Both the position numbers and the translations under genes were made by a program. The notes under the pieces are model-generated. The model saw nothing but the letters and a program-made list of their open reading frames with translations. It ran no database searches and was not told where the DNA came from. Of a DNA stretch of 64,000 nt, positions 45,001 through 57,565 are shown piece by piece (position 1 is the first letter of the stretch; every line of letters starts with the position of its first letter). Origin of the DNA: Megaustenia siamemsis (Eukaryota; Mollusca; Gastropoda; Stylommatophora; Ariophantidae); assembly GCA_032433765.1 (NCBI GenBank), contig JAVIAB010000092.1:100862064-100926063 (forward strand). Reading direction: 5' to 3'.

Positions 45001-45585
45001 TAATTTATTTTTCTTTTTTTATAAAAATATTTTCTTTGTTAATTTGTTGTACGCTATTTCCATTATATTTGTTGAATTAATTAGCAAAAAGAATGTTTAA
45101 TTTTGAGCTTTAAAACTGGTTTTGAAACAACTTGCCCTTTCATAAATGTCTCATATTTTGTTCCCCTGTTATAACATTTACTTTGCTTGATGTCCCTCGT
45201 GTAGGCAACATTCTTTCTTAAAATTACAGCAACTCTTAAAGAAATCAACACGTTAACTCATGTATAGATCTTCATTTTGGAAAGAAATAGACAACACAAA
45301 ATAAGACTATCACAACTGGATTTTTTTTAACAACGACTTGTGGCCGATGAGTCTGAATTGTCAGTGAGAGCGTGTCTCGGTCATAATACCTCCAGAGGCA
45401 AGTTAATTTGTTTGTCAACACACAACCAGAAAGAGTGTGTTATCTATACTATTTGTAAGTACTGCGGTGAAAGAGAAGGGTTTATTCCAGTGCAGTTTAA
45501 ATTATCTTAGGGCAATAAAATAGTGTTTATAATTATAGATGACCACCGCTGTCATAGCAATAGGAAAAAGGAAATGTAAAATATA
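45001..45585. other. No recognised feature
   Basis: AT-rich flank of the element. No reading frame of note. Confidence 0.4.
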
Positions 45586-45587
45586 TG

Positions 45588-45660
<73 letters not shown>
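45588..45660. repeat. (TA)n microsatellite
   Basis: About 36 TA units, directly before a LINE fragment; a second TA tract follows that fragment. Confidence 0.95.
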
Positions 45661-45664
<4 letters not shown>

Positions 45665-46105
45665 TTCTTAAATGTTATATAGAGCTAGTCTTAACATATG
45701 GATGTGAATCATGGACAATAGGACAAGAGACAAGGAAATCACTGGAGTCTGTAGTAATGTGGTTTGAAAGAATGTTGAGAATACCATGGACAGCTAAGAA
45801 GAGCAATGAAAATGTTCTGAAAGAGGTCAAAGCAAAAAGAGAGCTAATTTCTAATATTAGGAAGAAACAATCATCATTTTTTGGCCATGTAATGAGAAGA
45901 GAACAACTGGAATATATTGTAGAAACTGGGAAAATTGAGGGACAAAGAGATAGCGGTAAACAAATAGAAAAGGTACCAAACAGCTTAAGAGAATGGCTTG
46001 GCAGAAAGTCAACAACAGAAAAGATTAATAACTGTCGAGATCGAAAGTTGTGAAGAGACATGAACACCTACGCTAGCAGGCCCGGTACTTGATGATGATA
46101 ATAAT
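45661..46105 (+). mobile_element. LINE 3'-end fragment, (TGATGA)-tailed family
   Basis: A 98-codon open frame (45757-46053) reads MWFERMLRIPWTAKKSNENV, then KKQSSFFGHVMRREQLEYIV and RDRKL, the C-terminal domain of the family at 8976-10340. Upstream, in frame with LNVI, is LTYGCESWTIGQET. The fragment lies exactly between two TA microsatellites. Confidence 0.8.
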
Positions 46106-46107
46106 GA

Positions 46108-46240
<133 letters not shown>

Positions 46241-47095
46241 AACTTTCATTTTAGACCATCCTAGTAGAAACGGTCATCTATTATCTCGTTTTGTTACAAT
46301 AAATGAAAAGGTCGTAATTTTTGCACCAAAAGTGAATGCACATAACTCCAATGGTTTCAATTTGTATAAAATATCTAAACTAATTCGTTTGCAAAAAACC
46401 TGTATACAAATACCCGCTCAATAGGATGCCTCATAATATATCACATCAATAACTGAAACAACTGAATATCTTTTATATCATGACAACTACTCAGTAACAA
46501 GAGACTATTTATATTGTCAAATGATGGGTGGGTTATATGACATAATAGGAGGGGGATGTATTCGTGAATGTTAAAGATAAGCAGTTCTGATGACAACAAA
46601 TGTAACCAGAGTTAACATTTTAAATCAGGAATACATACTTATTGACATAATCGTGTAGCCTAATTAGGTACTGAAAGGCCAATTTTGTATAAAAATAAAT
46701 TTATTCATAAATATTATCATATATAAATTTACATTGAATTTATTATAAGGGTAAAGAGTTGGTGCCCTGAGCCGATTTTCCTTTATCTAGTAAAGATATT
46801 TCGGTCTAGGTAACGGCGTATTGTAGTTAATGAATAACAGAAAGAAGTAAGCAAAACAAAGAAAAAATTGATTGGTTAGCTGTTAATTAGCGCCAAAGTT
46901 TAACCAAATATGCACAAAATAAAAATGAGCAAACGCATAAATCGTCTTATAACTTGCTTTCTGGGCAGTAGGACGTAGAAGTGAAAAAAAAATGAACGAA
47001 CAGGCTAAAGCAAGGACAAAGAAATCGATTTATTCTTCAGTAACGTAGTGATCAATGAAAGATGATGAGTCCATGGATAATGGTCCACTCAGGAA
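46241..47095. other. No recognised feature
   Basis: AT-rich; no reading frame or repeat that I can support. Confidence 0.4.
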
Positions 47096-47122
47096 GACTC
47101 CAACCTGATTCTTGATTAAAGC

Positions 47123-47176
47123 GGTGTGTGTGTGTGTGTGTGTGTATGTGTGTGCGTATGTGCGTGCGTGCGTGTT
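47123..47176. repeat. (GT)n microsatellite
   Basis: A GTGTGT run with CGTGCG interruptions. Confidence 0.9.
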
Positions 47177-47690
47177 TGTTATATTTGTTACTAATCGGTC
47201 GATCTCTTTTGCAAATCCCGTGTAATAAAATAACGTGCTCTCACACAAAATTCGCGTATGTTACAGTCACGTGGTTTTCTGACATAACCCATGCTTATTT
47301 TTATGGAATAATAAATTGTTTCCTACCAATGTTTTTTTTTTCTTTAATGCTAAATTAAAAAGAAAAATCTAAATATCACACCTGGTGCACGTGACAGTTG
47401 ATACTGTTTTTGAAAACATTAGAATAAACCACGCGATCAAATCAACATGACTTTAACTACGAAGAAACAACATATTATTTAACCACGGTTGATCTATTCA
47501 ACCAATATTACTTCGGAAATTGTTTTTTCTGACAATATATGGTATGTATTTATATCAGAACCGTTGGAGCTATCGCATGTGGCAGCTAATTATTGCAATT
47601 AAGCTGTAGTATCTTGTAACTAAAAGACAGAGGTAATGGTAACAACAAAGAAAAAGACATCACCTCAGTGCATAATATACGACAAATAAG
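47177..47690. other. No recognised feature
   Basis: AT-rich; nothing recognised. Confidence 0.4.
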
Positions 47691-47691
47691 A

Positions 47692-49108
47692 TCATAGCGA
47701 CGACAAATAAGAAAAATATAACATCAGCGACAAATAAGATTATAACGACGACAAATAAGAAAAATATAACATCAGTGACAAATAAGATTATAACGACGAC
47801 AAATAAGAAAAATATAACATCAGTGACAAATAAGATTATAACGACGACAAATAAGAAAAATATAACATCAGCGACAAATAAGTTGATAATGATGAGAAAT
47901 AAGAAAAATATAACATCAGTGACAAATAAGATTATAACGACGACAAATAAGAAAAATATAACATCAGTGACAAATAAGATTATAACGACGACAAATAAGA
48001 AAAATATAACATCAGCGACAAATAAGTTGATAATGATGAGAAATAAGAAAAACACAACATCGGCGACAAATAAGTTGATAATGATGAGAAATAAGAAAAA
48101 CACAACATCGGTGACAAATAAGTTGATAATGATGAGAAATAAGAAAAACACAACATCGGTGACAAATAAGTTGATAATGATGAGAAATAAGAAAAACACA
48201 ACATTGGTGACAAATAAGTTGATAATGATGAGAAATAAGAAAAACACAACATCGGTGACAAATAAGTTGATAATGATGAGAAATAAGAAAAACACAACAT
48301 CGGCGACAAATAAGTTGATAATGATGAGAAATAAGAAAAACACAACATCGGCGACAAATAAGTTGATAATGATGAGAAATAAGAAAAACACAACATCGGT
48401 GACAAATAAGTTGATAATGATGAGAAATAAGAAAAACACAACATCGGTGACAAATAAGATGATAACGACGACAAATAAGAAAAACACAACATCGAGGACA
48501 AATAAGATGATAACGACGACAAATAGGAAAAACACAACATCGAGGACAAATAAGATGGTAACGACGACAAATAGGAAAAACACAACATCGAGGACAAATA
48601 AGATGGTAACGACGACAAATAGGAAAAACACAACATCGAGGACAAATAAGATGGTAACGACGACAAATAGGAAAAACACAACATCGAGGACAAATAAGAT
48701 GGTAACGACGACAATTAGGAAAAACACAACATCGAGGACAAATAAGATGGTAACGACGACAAATAGGAAAAACACAACATCGAGGACAAATAAGATGGTA
48801 ACGACGACAAATAGGAAAAACACAACATCGAGCACAAATAAGATGGTAACGACGACAAATAGGAAAAACACAACATCGAGGACAAATAAGATGGTAACGA
48901 CGACAAATAGGAAAAACACAACATCGAGGACAAATAAGATGGTAACGACGACAAATAGGAAAAACACAACATCGAGGACAAATAAGATGGTAACGACGAC
49001 AAATAGGAAAAACACAACATCGAGGACAAATAAGATGGTAACGACGACAAATAGGAAAAACACAATATCGAGGACAAATAAGATGATAACGACACAAATA
49101 AGAAAAAG
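47692..49108. repeat. 48-bp minisatellite with three successive unit types
   Basis: About 29 units of 48 bp. The first block has ATTATAACGACGACAAATAA, the middle block GTTGATAATGATGAGAAATA, and the last block GATGGTAACGACGACAAATA. Because 48 is a multiple of 3 and the unit lacks stops in most frames, both strands carry very long open frames (up to 467 codons). They encode 16-residue repeats only (NKKNTTSVTNKLIMMR on the plus strand) and I do not call them genes. Confidence 0.95.
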
Positions 49109-49109
49109 G

Positions 49110-49912
49110 CAAATAATATTAAGAATAATGTAACGATAATAAAAAAAGACAACAACGACAAATAAGAAATCGACGAAAACGACAACAAATATGATGATAA
49201 ATACGACGACAATGAAGATGAAGACGAAGACGGTGACAAAGAAGACGACAAATAAGAAGGCAACAACTACAACATAATAGAAGTAGACGACAAAAAAGAT
49301 AACGATATCGACGACAAAGTAGAAGACGACGACAAAGAAGAATATAACAATGCTTACAAAGAAGAAGATGATGATGACAAAGACGAAGAAGATAATGACG
49401 AGAGAAAAAGACGATAACCACGATAACTAAAAAGACTATGACAAAGAAGAAAAAACACAAAAATGACAAAGAAGAAGAAGAAAACAGCCGCGATGAAAAA
49501 GACAACAAGGACGATAACGAAGAAAATGTCGACACCTGCGACAAGTAGTAGAAGACTACAACGTCGACAGCTGCGACAAGTAGTAGAAGACTACAACGTC
49601 GACAGAGAAGAAAAAACCACAACGACGACGAAGAAAAAGGCGACATCGACGACAAAGAAGAAGAGCATAACGACGACAAAAAAGAAGCCGATAATGATGA
49701 CGGTAAAGATGACGTTAACAACGACAGAGAAGTAGATGATATTGACTACAAATAAGAAGAAAACAACAAAAACGACAAAGAAGAAGAAACCGACAATGAA
49801 CAAATCAGAAGAAGACGCCAACGAAGAAAAAGACGATGAATAAGAATATAGGAACGACGACGAATGAGAAGAAGATTGCGACAAATACACACACACACAA
49901 AAAACAGCGTTG
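49110..49912. repeat. Purine-rich cryptically simple region
   Basis: GACGACAAAGAAGAAGA-type sequence with no fixed period. It contains a 36-bp direct duplication near 49540-49611 (TGCGACAAGTAGTAGAAGAC). It is compositionally continuous with the 48-bp array and may be its source or its decayed edge. Confidence 0.7.
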
Positions 49913-49914
49913 AA

Positions 49915-50195
49915 GATGAAAATCGTCAAGGATGTCAAATCAAGAACAGTTTGGAAGAAACAAACGGAGTCCTTCTTTGTTCGTTATCCATTTGAAACAT
50001 TTCCAATCTAGGACCCCTAAAATACAAAACTATACAGCCCTGCTTGATCCAACCACCTTTCTCTAGGATTATTGTTCTTTTGTTGTCCCATATGACTTGC
50101 ATTTGTTCTTTGTTGTTCGATAATTAGTCGTCAGTTTTTTTTCTATTCTTTAATACCCACACTTATATTTTGTTACTCTTCTCTTCTTTATATGT
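49915..50195. other. No recognised feature
   Basis: Nothing recognised. Confidence 0.4.
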
Positions 50196-50209
50196 GACTT
50201 TAAGTCTGT

Positions 50210-50466
50210 AAAAAGTAAAGTAAAGTGCCCCGTAACGCCAAGTTTCGTATAGGGAATATGGTGTTAGTGACCATAATTTTTACAGACCTTCGGCGCATGA
50301 TTTTTGGGGTAATGTGGTCAGTATTACGCCCGTGCCACTTTCCTTTCCCAGAAAAAATCCGGTACCCATTAAGGCTGGGTGAACCCGGAAGCCGTCGATC
50401 AGGATCGAACCCGACCTCTTGTCATTAGTAGTCAAGTTCACTAACCACTGAGCTAACGCGGCTCCC
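50210..50466 (-). mobile_element. tRNA-derived SINE, copy 8, with target duplication
   Basis: A full-length copy, head at the right. Flanked by a perfect 13-bp duplication, ACTTTAAGTCTGT, at 50197-50209 and 50467-50479. Confidence 0.92.
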
Positions 50467-50479
50467 ACTTTAAGTCTGT

Positions 50480-50895
50480 GGTTACAGTTAATTGTTATGT
50501 ATTTTCAGTTATAATTATAACGGAATTATCTTGGGCGTCGCTTTGCTTTATTTTAATTCATGGCCGTATCGAGAAAAGAGAAAAAACAACTTTTATTCAA
50601 GAAAGAGAAAAAAAAAGCGTGCGCCAGTTAAACGTGCTAAGGTATGAATTACTTAAGTAGGCCAGTAACGTTCTCCCTGGGGAGATCCATGTCTAATTAT
50701 GATTATTCAAATCCGTTAAACGTTCTCCTTTGTTTCTTTTTGATGATAGGAAACTCATCTCGACTTCAAGATTTGCTGTGGCTGCACATGAACTATTTTC
50801 CATAATTTTAGCCGCATATTAACGTCTAGTATGTTCATGACTATGCAAGAAAATCAAACTGAATATGTTCAACTCAAACGTATTATCAACCCTTA
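50480..50895. other. No recognised feature
   Basis: Nothing recognised. Confidence 0.4.
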
Positions 50896-50899
50896 CCTA

Positions 50900-51305
50900 T
50901 GCATGTGAAAGTTGAAAAACATCGAAAGGGATTGAGAAAAAAACTGAACGCTTTTGAAGATAAATGCCTAAGAAAAATACTATGTCTACACTGTAATGAA
51001 TTTAAGACTAATATTGAAATAAGAGAAATGGACATACAACCAAAGATCTCATCTACAATTAAGGTAAGAAGATGGACATGTGTCAGACATGTGCTGAGAA
51101 GACACAACAAGAGCGTTCCAAAACAGACTCTTCTATGGGAAACAGGATACAGTAAAAAAGAGGAAGACCTAAAGAGACACTAAAAAGAACACTTATAAGA
51201 GAACCAAAGGTGGCAGGCATAGACTCATTAGATAAGATCGAACACTTCGAACAGAATAGAGATGGGTGGCAAAAAACACTTCACGTCCGTTGCGACATCT
51301 AACAG
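50900..51305 (+). mobile_element. LINE C-terminal fragment, third family
   Basis: An open frame at 50899-51183: KLNAFEDKCLRKILCLHCNE, FKTNIEIREMDIQPKISSTI, KVRRWTCVRHVLRRHNKSVP and KQTLLWETGYSKKEEDLKR. The text continues after the stop (VAGIDSLDK-like and DGWQKTLHVRCDI-like pieces up to 51300). It is the RRW.GHVLR...RGRP end of a LINE polyprotein. Confidence 0.7.
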
Positions 51306-51309
51306 CGCG

Positions 51310-51614
51310 GGAATGATCAACAATGTTCATGATTGCAATCTGCTTTAAATGCACTTTAGGGGAGAGAATAAAATAAACATTTGTAAAACTATTCATTTGA
51401 TATCTAGTCAAGCATGATGCTATATGATATGCCACATCTCAGAGTATCTCGAAAGTCGCTTGTTACGTGCATTGTCGATACATGTCGACCAAATGATATT
51501 AGAACATTTCTTTTGCAGTTGTTTAAAAAAAGAGTAGTGTGTTTTCGTTCAATCTTTCTCTTTGGTCATGATGCCCATACGGACCGTTTTGAACGGGACA
51601 GTACCGTTATCCGA
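51310..51614. other. No recognised feature
   Basis: Nothing recognised. Confidence 0.4.
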
Positions 51615-51616
51615 GA

Positions 51617-51742
51617 AGGCTAGACATGGGATCTCACTGCCCAGAGAGGGCTAGACATGGGATCTCACTGCCCAGATAGGGCTAGACATGGGATCTTACT
51701 GCCCAGAGAGGGCTAGACATGGGATCTCACTGCCCAGAGATC
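51617..51742. repeat. 31-bp tandem repeat, four copies
   Basis: CTAGACATGGGATCTCACTG plus CCCAGAGAGGG, with single-base variants (GATAGGG, TCTTACTG). Confidence 0.9.
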
Positions 51743-51794
51743 AGGGGATGGTACGCTCACGATGAAACCGCAGATTAATTTGTTCTATTTTGAA

Positions 51795-51876
51795 GAAGTC
51801 ATCACTGCCTATGGTGGGCTTTGAACCAGGATCATTCCTGTCCAGAGGCCGACACCGCACCTCTAGACCACACATC
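51795..51876 (-). mobile_element. Second tRNA-like head (SINE fragment or tRNA pseudogene)
   Basis: The minus strand reads TGGTCTAGAGGTGCGGTGTC and then CTGGTTCAAAGCCCACCAT. The A box TGGTCTAGAGG fits the consensus exactly and the B box GGTTCAAAGCC is close. Its sequence is unrelated to the main SINE head. No convincing acceptor stem, so not a functional tRNA. Confidence 0.45.
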
Positions 51877-51954
51877 TTCATTGTTTCCTGTTTAATTTCT
51901 AATTCTTCTATAACTATGTTTTTGGATCACGTTTTACATTAAGACATGTCACAC

Positions 51955-52047
51955 ACATATAAGATATGTATGACCCACTACTATATGACTCACTCCAATA
52001 AGATCCTGCCCTATAAGATATGCCCCAATAATAAGATATAAGTAGTC
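51955..52047. repeat. Edge of the 18-bp minisatellite, left of a SINE
   Basis: TATGACCCACTACTATATGA and AAGATATGCCCCAATAATAA are decayed units of the array that resumes at 52300. Confidence 0.75.
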
Positions 52048-52300
52048 ACAAATAAAGTACCCCCTTCACGCAAAGTGGCGTATAGGGAATATGATGTTAG
52101 TGGCCATACATTTTACAGACCATGGGCACATCATTTTTAGCGTAACATTGTCGGTATTACGCCCGTGCCGCTTTACTTTCCCAGTAAAAAATCAGGTACC
52201 ACTTAAAGGCTTGGTGAACCGGAAGCCGTCGGTTGGGATCGAACCCCCCTTCTTATCCTTTGTAGTCCAGTTCACTAACCACTGAGCTATCGCGGGTCCC
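52048..52300 (-). mobile_element. tRNA-derived SINE, copy 9, inserted in the 18-bp array
   Basis: A full-length copy, head at the right (CTATCGCGGGTCCC). Array-type sequence lies on both sides. Confidence 0.85.
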
Positions 52301-53660
52301 CACTACTAAGATATGCCCCACTACTATATGACTCACTCACAGATGTTCCTGCGCTATAACATATGCCCCACTACTATGATATGAATCACTACAATGATAT
52401 GACCCACTACAATGATATGAATCACTACAATGATATGACCCACTACTATGATATGCCCCACTACAATGATATGACCCACTACAATAATATGACCCACTAC
52501 TATGATATGACCCACTTCAATGATATGACCCACTACTACGATATGATCCACTACTATAATATGACCCACTACTATAATATGACCCACCACTATAATATGA
52601 CCCACTGCTATAATATGACCCACTACTATGATATGACCCACTACAATGATATTACCCACTACTATGATATGACCCACTACTATGATATGACCCACTACAA
52701 TGATATGACCCACTACTATGATATGACCCACTACTATAACATGACCCACTACTATGATATGACCCACTACTATAATATGACCCACTACTATGATATGACC
52801 CACTACTATAATATGACCCACTACAATGATATGACCCACTGCAATGGTATGAATCACTACAATGATATGACCCACTACAATGATATGACCCACTACTATG
52901 ATATAACCCACTACTATGATATGACCCACTACTATGATATGACCCACTACTATGATATGACCCACTACAATGATATGACCCACTACTACGATATGACCCA
53001 CTACTATAATATGACCCACTACTATGATATGACCCACCACTATAATATGACCCACTGCTATAATATGACCCACTGCTATGACATGACCCACTACAATGAT
53101 ATGACCCACTACTATGATATGACCCACTACAATGATATGACCCACTACTTTTGATATGACCCACTACTATAATACGACCCACTACTATGATATGACCCAC
53201 TACTATAATATGACCCACTACTATGATATGACCCACTACTATAATATGACCCACTACTATAATATGACCCACTACTATAATATGACCCACTACTATGATA
53301 TGACCCACTACTATAATATGACCCACTACTATAATATGCCCCACTACTATAATATGACCCACTACTATAATATGACCCACTACTATGATATGACCCACTC
53401 CTATGATATGACCCACTACAATGATAAGACCCACTACAATGATATGACACACTACTATGATATGACCCACTACTATGATATGACCCACTACAATGATATG
53501 ACTCACTACAATGATATGACCCACTACTATGATATGACCCACTACAATGATGTGATCCACTACAATGATATGCCCCACTACTATGATATGACCCACCCCT
53601 ATAAAATATGCTGATGTTCAATAAGATATGTCCCACTCCTGTAAGATATGCCCCATTTGT
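52301..53660. repeat. 18-bp minisatellite
   Basis: About 70 units of GACCCACTACTATGATAT, with TAC/TGC/CAC and AAT/TAT/GAT variation. It is open on both strands: (THYYDM)n in the plus direction and (GHIIVV)n in the minus direction. The frames of up to 314 codons are array artefacts. Confidence 0.95.
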
Positions 53661-53664
53661 TTGT

Positions 53665-54430
53665 GAGTCCACACTTTAAAGTTTCGATTTTCTCGTTAAT
53701 ATTTAGTTCTGTCAACAAAAGCAATGTCAACAAAATGCAAACTGCATCATAGTTAGAAGTAAACATAATACTACTAATTTCTATTACAAATTGTGTATTT
53801 GTTATGCAAATCTTGTTTCTTATAATTGAAATATTTTGTTTATATTATTGAAACATGTTAATAATTTTTGTTAAATTATATTTATATTATTGAAATAATT
53901 TGTCATATTATTAAAATACTGTGTTTATATCACTGAAGTATTTTGGCCACCTTATTAGAATATTTTGCAGTTTTGACAATATTTTGTTAACATTACTGAA
54001 TTATAATGCAGGTATAACTGAATCATTGCGTTAATATTATGAAACATTTTTTTCATATCGTAATTCATTTATTTTATATTTTTGAAAAGTTTGCTTATAA
54101 TAGTAAAATATATCTTATTTATATTATTTAATGACTTGGTTTATATTACTGAAATATTATCTTTATATTATTAACATATTTATTTTTAATGAAATATTTC
54201 GTTCATATTATTGAGACATTTTGTTTTATTGTAAACACGCCACTTTTAAAATAAGCTTCTGTTAAACACAGTATACTGTTTTACAAAGTAACATCCAAAT
54301 AAAAACAAAAATAATAAAATAAAGATTTAAAAAAAAACCGTCACGACGTTTGGCGTACAGAAAATACAAAGTAACTGCCAAATCTGGCCATTATTTGCTG
54401 AACCGAAGCAGAAAATGAAAAACGTCTCAT
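53665..54430. other. Very AT-rich spacer
   Basis: A loose, irregular recurrence of TATTATTGAAATATTTTG without fixed period; possibly a decayed array. A short stretch at 54335-54375 (CGTCACGACGTTTGGCGTAC) resembles the tail of the main SINE. Confidence 0.5.
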
Positions 54431-54910
54431 ACAATTCTATGTCAAGAAAAGTGAGCAAGAGCATTCCTCTGTTCTATATAGAACCAATTGTGACTTAAGC
54501 AAGCGAATCATGGAAAATAGACAAATAAATGAAATGACGATTAGAGGCCACAGAGATGGGATTTCAAAGAAGAATGTTGAAAGCTCCGTGGATAGCTAAA
54601 AAGACCAATGAAGAAATTCTCAAAGAACCCAACACAAAAAGGGAGCTCCTAAAAAACATCAGAAAGAAACAATCAACATTTTTCAGGCCCATCATGAGCA
54701 GATAATACATGTAGTTGGAATACTTGGTTACAACTGACAAAATACAGGAAAGGAGGGACCAGGGACGACAAAGAGAGAAGATACTAGATAGCTTGGTGTA
54801 TTGGCATGGAAAAAGAGGTAAACAACATAATTGATACGATGCACTGTTGATAGAAGATTGTGGAAGGACATGATCGCCTACGCCAACCGGTATGGCCCAT
54901 GAAGATGATG
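54431..54910 (+). mobile_element. LINE 3'-end fragment, (TGATGA)-tailed family
   Basis: RRMLKAPWIAKKTNEEILKE-type text near 54575, then RKKQSTFFRPIMS near 54665 and LWKDMIAYANRYGP near 54860. Frameshifted and interrupted by stops. It resembles the copy at 23722 most closely. Confidence 0.7.
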
Positions 54911-54914
54911 ATGC

Positions 54915-55394
54915 AGAAACTATTGGGTAACCGTCACGATCTGAAAAGAACTTCATCAAAGGGACTGCAGATCCAACTTCACGAACTAAAGACCAGATGG
55001 AAGGGCTCTCCTACCAGGACGGGATCGGTATTATTAAAAGGTTGACTGGTGTAAACAAAACAGCGCCCCGGATGTTCAATGACCGGCTAAGTCATGCAAG
55101 TAAGAAGAGCTTTCAAAGCTCTATCTATGGATAACTAGCTGGAAAACGGACCACTATTTTCTAACATTTACCATCGGGAAGTCCATGGAAGAACCACAGC
55201 TAACTATTTAGCTGTGGAGAGAACACTCAAACAAAAACCACATTATAAGGTATCGCTACAGCCTTGGGCCGTAACCATCCTACGAGAAAGAAAACATGTT
55301 CGTCAAACCAAGGTTCACCCTGCCAATGACGGAGTGTGTCAGCCACGGCGTAGGATTAGGGGAAACATCAGGGCACCCACGCATATAGGAGTAC
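54915..55394. other. No recognised feature
   Basis: Contains a 70-codon open frame at 55214-55426 that runs into the following array; no recognisable content. Confidence 0.4.
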
Positions 55395-57056
55395 CGACAA
55401 TGCAACTAATTCACATTGCATCATGATGGTGTTCCTACCCCTCAATATACGAGTACCGACCATGTAACTAATTCACCTTGTATCATGATGTTGTTCCTAC
55501 CCCTCAATATACGAGTATCGACAATGCAACTAGTTCACCTTGTGTCATGATGTCGTTCCTACCCCTCAATATACGAGTATCGACAATACAACTAGTTCAC
55601 CTTGTGTCATGATGTCGTTCCTACTCCTCAATATACGAGTATCGACAATGCAACTAGTTCACCTTGTGTCATGATGTCGTTCCTACTCCTCAATATACGA
55701 GTATCGATAATGCAACTAGTTCACTTTGTGTCATGATGTCGTTATTACTCCTCCATATACGAGTATCGACAATGCAACTAGTTCACCTTGTGTCATGATG
55801 TCGTTATTACTCCTCCATATACGAGTATCGACAATGCAACTAGTTCACCTTGTGTCATGATGTCGATCTTACCCCTCAATATACGAGTATCGACAATGCA
55901 ACTAGTTCACCTTGTGTCATGATGTCGATCTTACCCCTCAATATACGAGTATCGACAATGCAACTAGTTCACCTTGTATCATGATGTCGTTCCTACTCCT
56001 CCATATACGAGTACCGACCATGCAACTAGTTCACATTGTATCATGATGTTGTTCCTACCCCTCAATATACGAGTACCGACAATGCAACCAGTTCACCTTG
56101 TGTCATGATGTCGTTCCTACTCCTCCATATACGAGTACCGACCATGCAACTAGTTCACATTGTAACATGTTTTTCCTACTCCTCCATATACGAGTACCGA
56201 CCATGCAACTAGTTCACATTGTATCATGATGTTGTTCCTACCCCTCAATATACGAGTACCGACAATGCAACCAGTTCACCTTGTGTCATGATGTCGTTCC
56301 TACTCCTCCATATACGAGTACCGACCATGCAAATAGTTCACATTGTATCATGATGTTATTCCTACCCCTCTATATACGAGTACCGACAATGCAACCAGTT
56401 CATCTTGTGTCATGATGTCGTTCCTACTCCTCCATATACAAGTACCGACCATGCAACTAGTTCACCTTGTGTCATGATGTCGTTCCTACTCCTCCATATA
56501 CGAGTACCGACCATGCAACTAGTTCACCTTGTGTCATGATGTCGTTCCTACTCCTCCATATACGAGTACCGACCATGCAACTAGTTCACCTTGTGTCATG
56601 ATGTCGTTCCTACTCCTCCATATACGAGTACCGACCATGCAACTAGTTCACCTTGTGTCATGATGTCGTTCCTACTCCTCCATATACGAGTACCGACCAT
56701 GCAACTAGTTCACCTTGTGTCATGATGTTCTTCTTACCCCTCTATATACGAGTACCGACCATGCAACTAGTTCACCTTGTATCATGATGTTATTCCTACC
56801 CCTCTATATACGAGTACCGACAATGCAACCAGTTCATCTTGTGTCATGATGTCGTTCCTACTCCTCCATATACGAGTACCGACAATGCAACCAGTTCACC
56901 TTGTGTCATGATGTCGTTCCTACTCCTCCATATACGAGTACCGACCATGCAACTAGTTCACCTTGTGTCATGATGTCGTTCCTACTCCTCCATATACGAG
57001 TACCGACCATGCAACTAGTTCACCTTGTGTCATGATGTTCTTCTTACCCCTCCATC
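55395..57056. repeat. 62-bp minisatellite
   Basis: About 27 units containing ATATACGAGTACCGACCATG, CAACTAGTTCACCTTGTGTC and ATGATGTCGTTCCTACTCCT. Linked variants (CAATGCAACCAG against CCATGCAACTAG) mark unit subtypes. Confidence 0.95.
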
Positions 57057-57239
57057 ACGAAGCAGAACAAAGAATCAAGTTGGCATGCTCAAAAAACGTG
57101 AACACTGAGGAAAAAAGAAATTAGTTCAAACAGTGGCGAAGACTGAGTTTTCAGCCCCAGGGGCAAGGTAAGTGACTCACCTAGCTTGATATTTTAAACA
57201 ATTTATTGTTTGATACAACTATTTATTTATTTTCTTTTG

Positions 57240-57497
57240 AAATTTAGACCTCTAAAATGTGTGTTCGTGGCAACCACTTCTCATACTCCACGCACGCTAC
57301 GCTACAGAATGCCCATATTTTTGTTCATTATCGGTTGCGCCCTTTTGGGAAGTGTAATCAGATTTACGCTATTGCCTTCTACGATTGCAGAAAAAAAATA
57401 TAATTTAAGACTGAGTGAACCTAGAAGCCATTGATCGAACCTGGACCCGATCACTTGTCCATAGAAGACCAGTTCACTACCAATGCTCTAGTGAGTC
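57240..57497 (-). mobile_element. tRNA-derived SINE, strongly decayed copy 10
   Basis: The parts are in order but degenerate: ATTTAAGACTGAGTGAACCT, GATCGAACCTGGACCCGATC and AGACCAGTTCACTACC. Confidence 0.55.
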
Positions 57498-57565
57498 TCT
57501 AATCGTGGAAAGAAACACACACACAAAAATGCAGGACTAATGATAGGGGCCACATTGTAAATGAA

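Noticed and set aside
47660..49133. Very long open frames on both strands (up to 467 codons)
   Set aside because: They are a consequence of a 48-bp repeat without stop codons; no start context, no non-repetitive domain.
52354..53672. Long frames of 152-314 codons
   Set aside because: Pure hexapeptide repeats from the 18-bp array.
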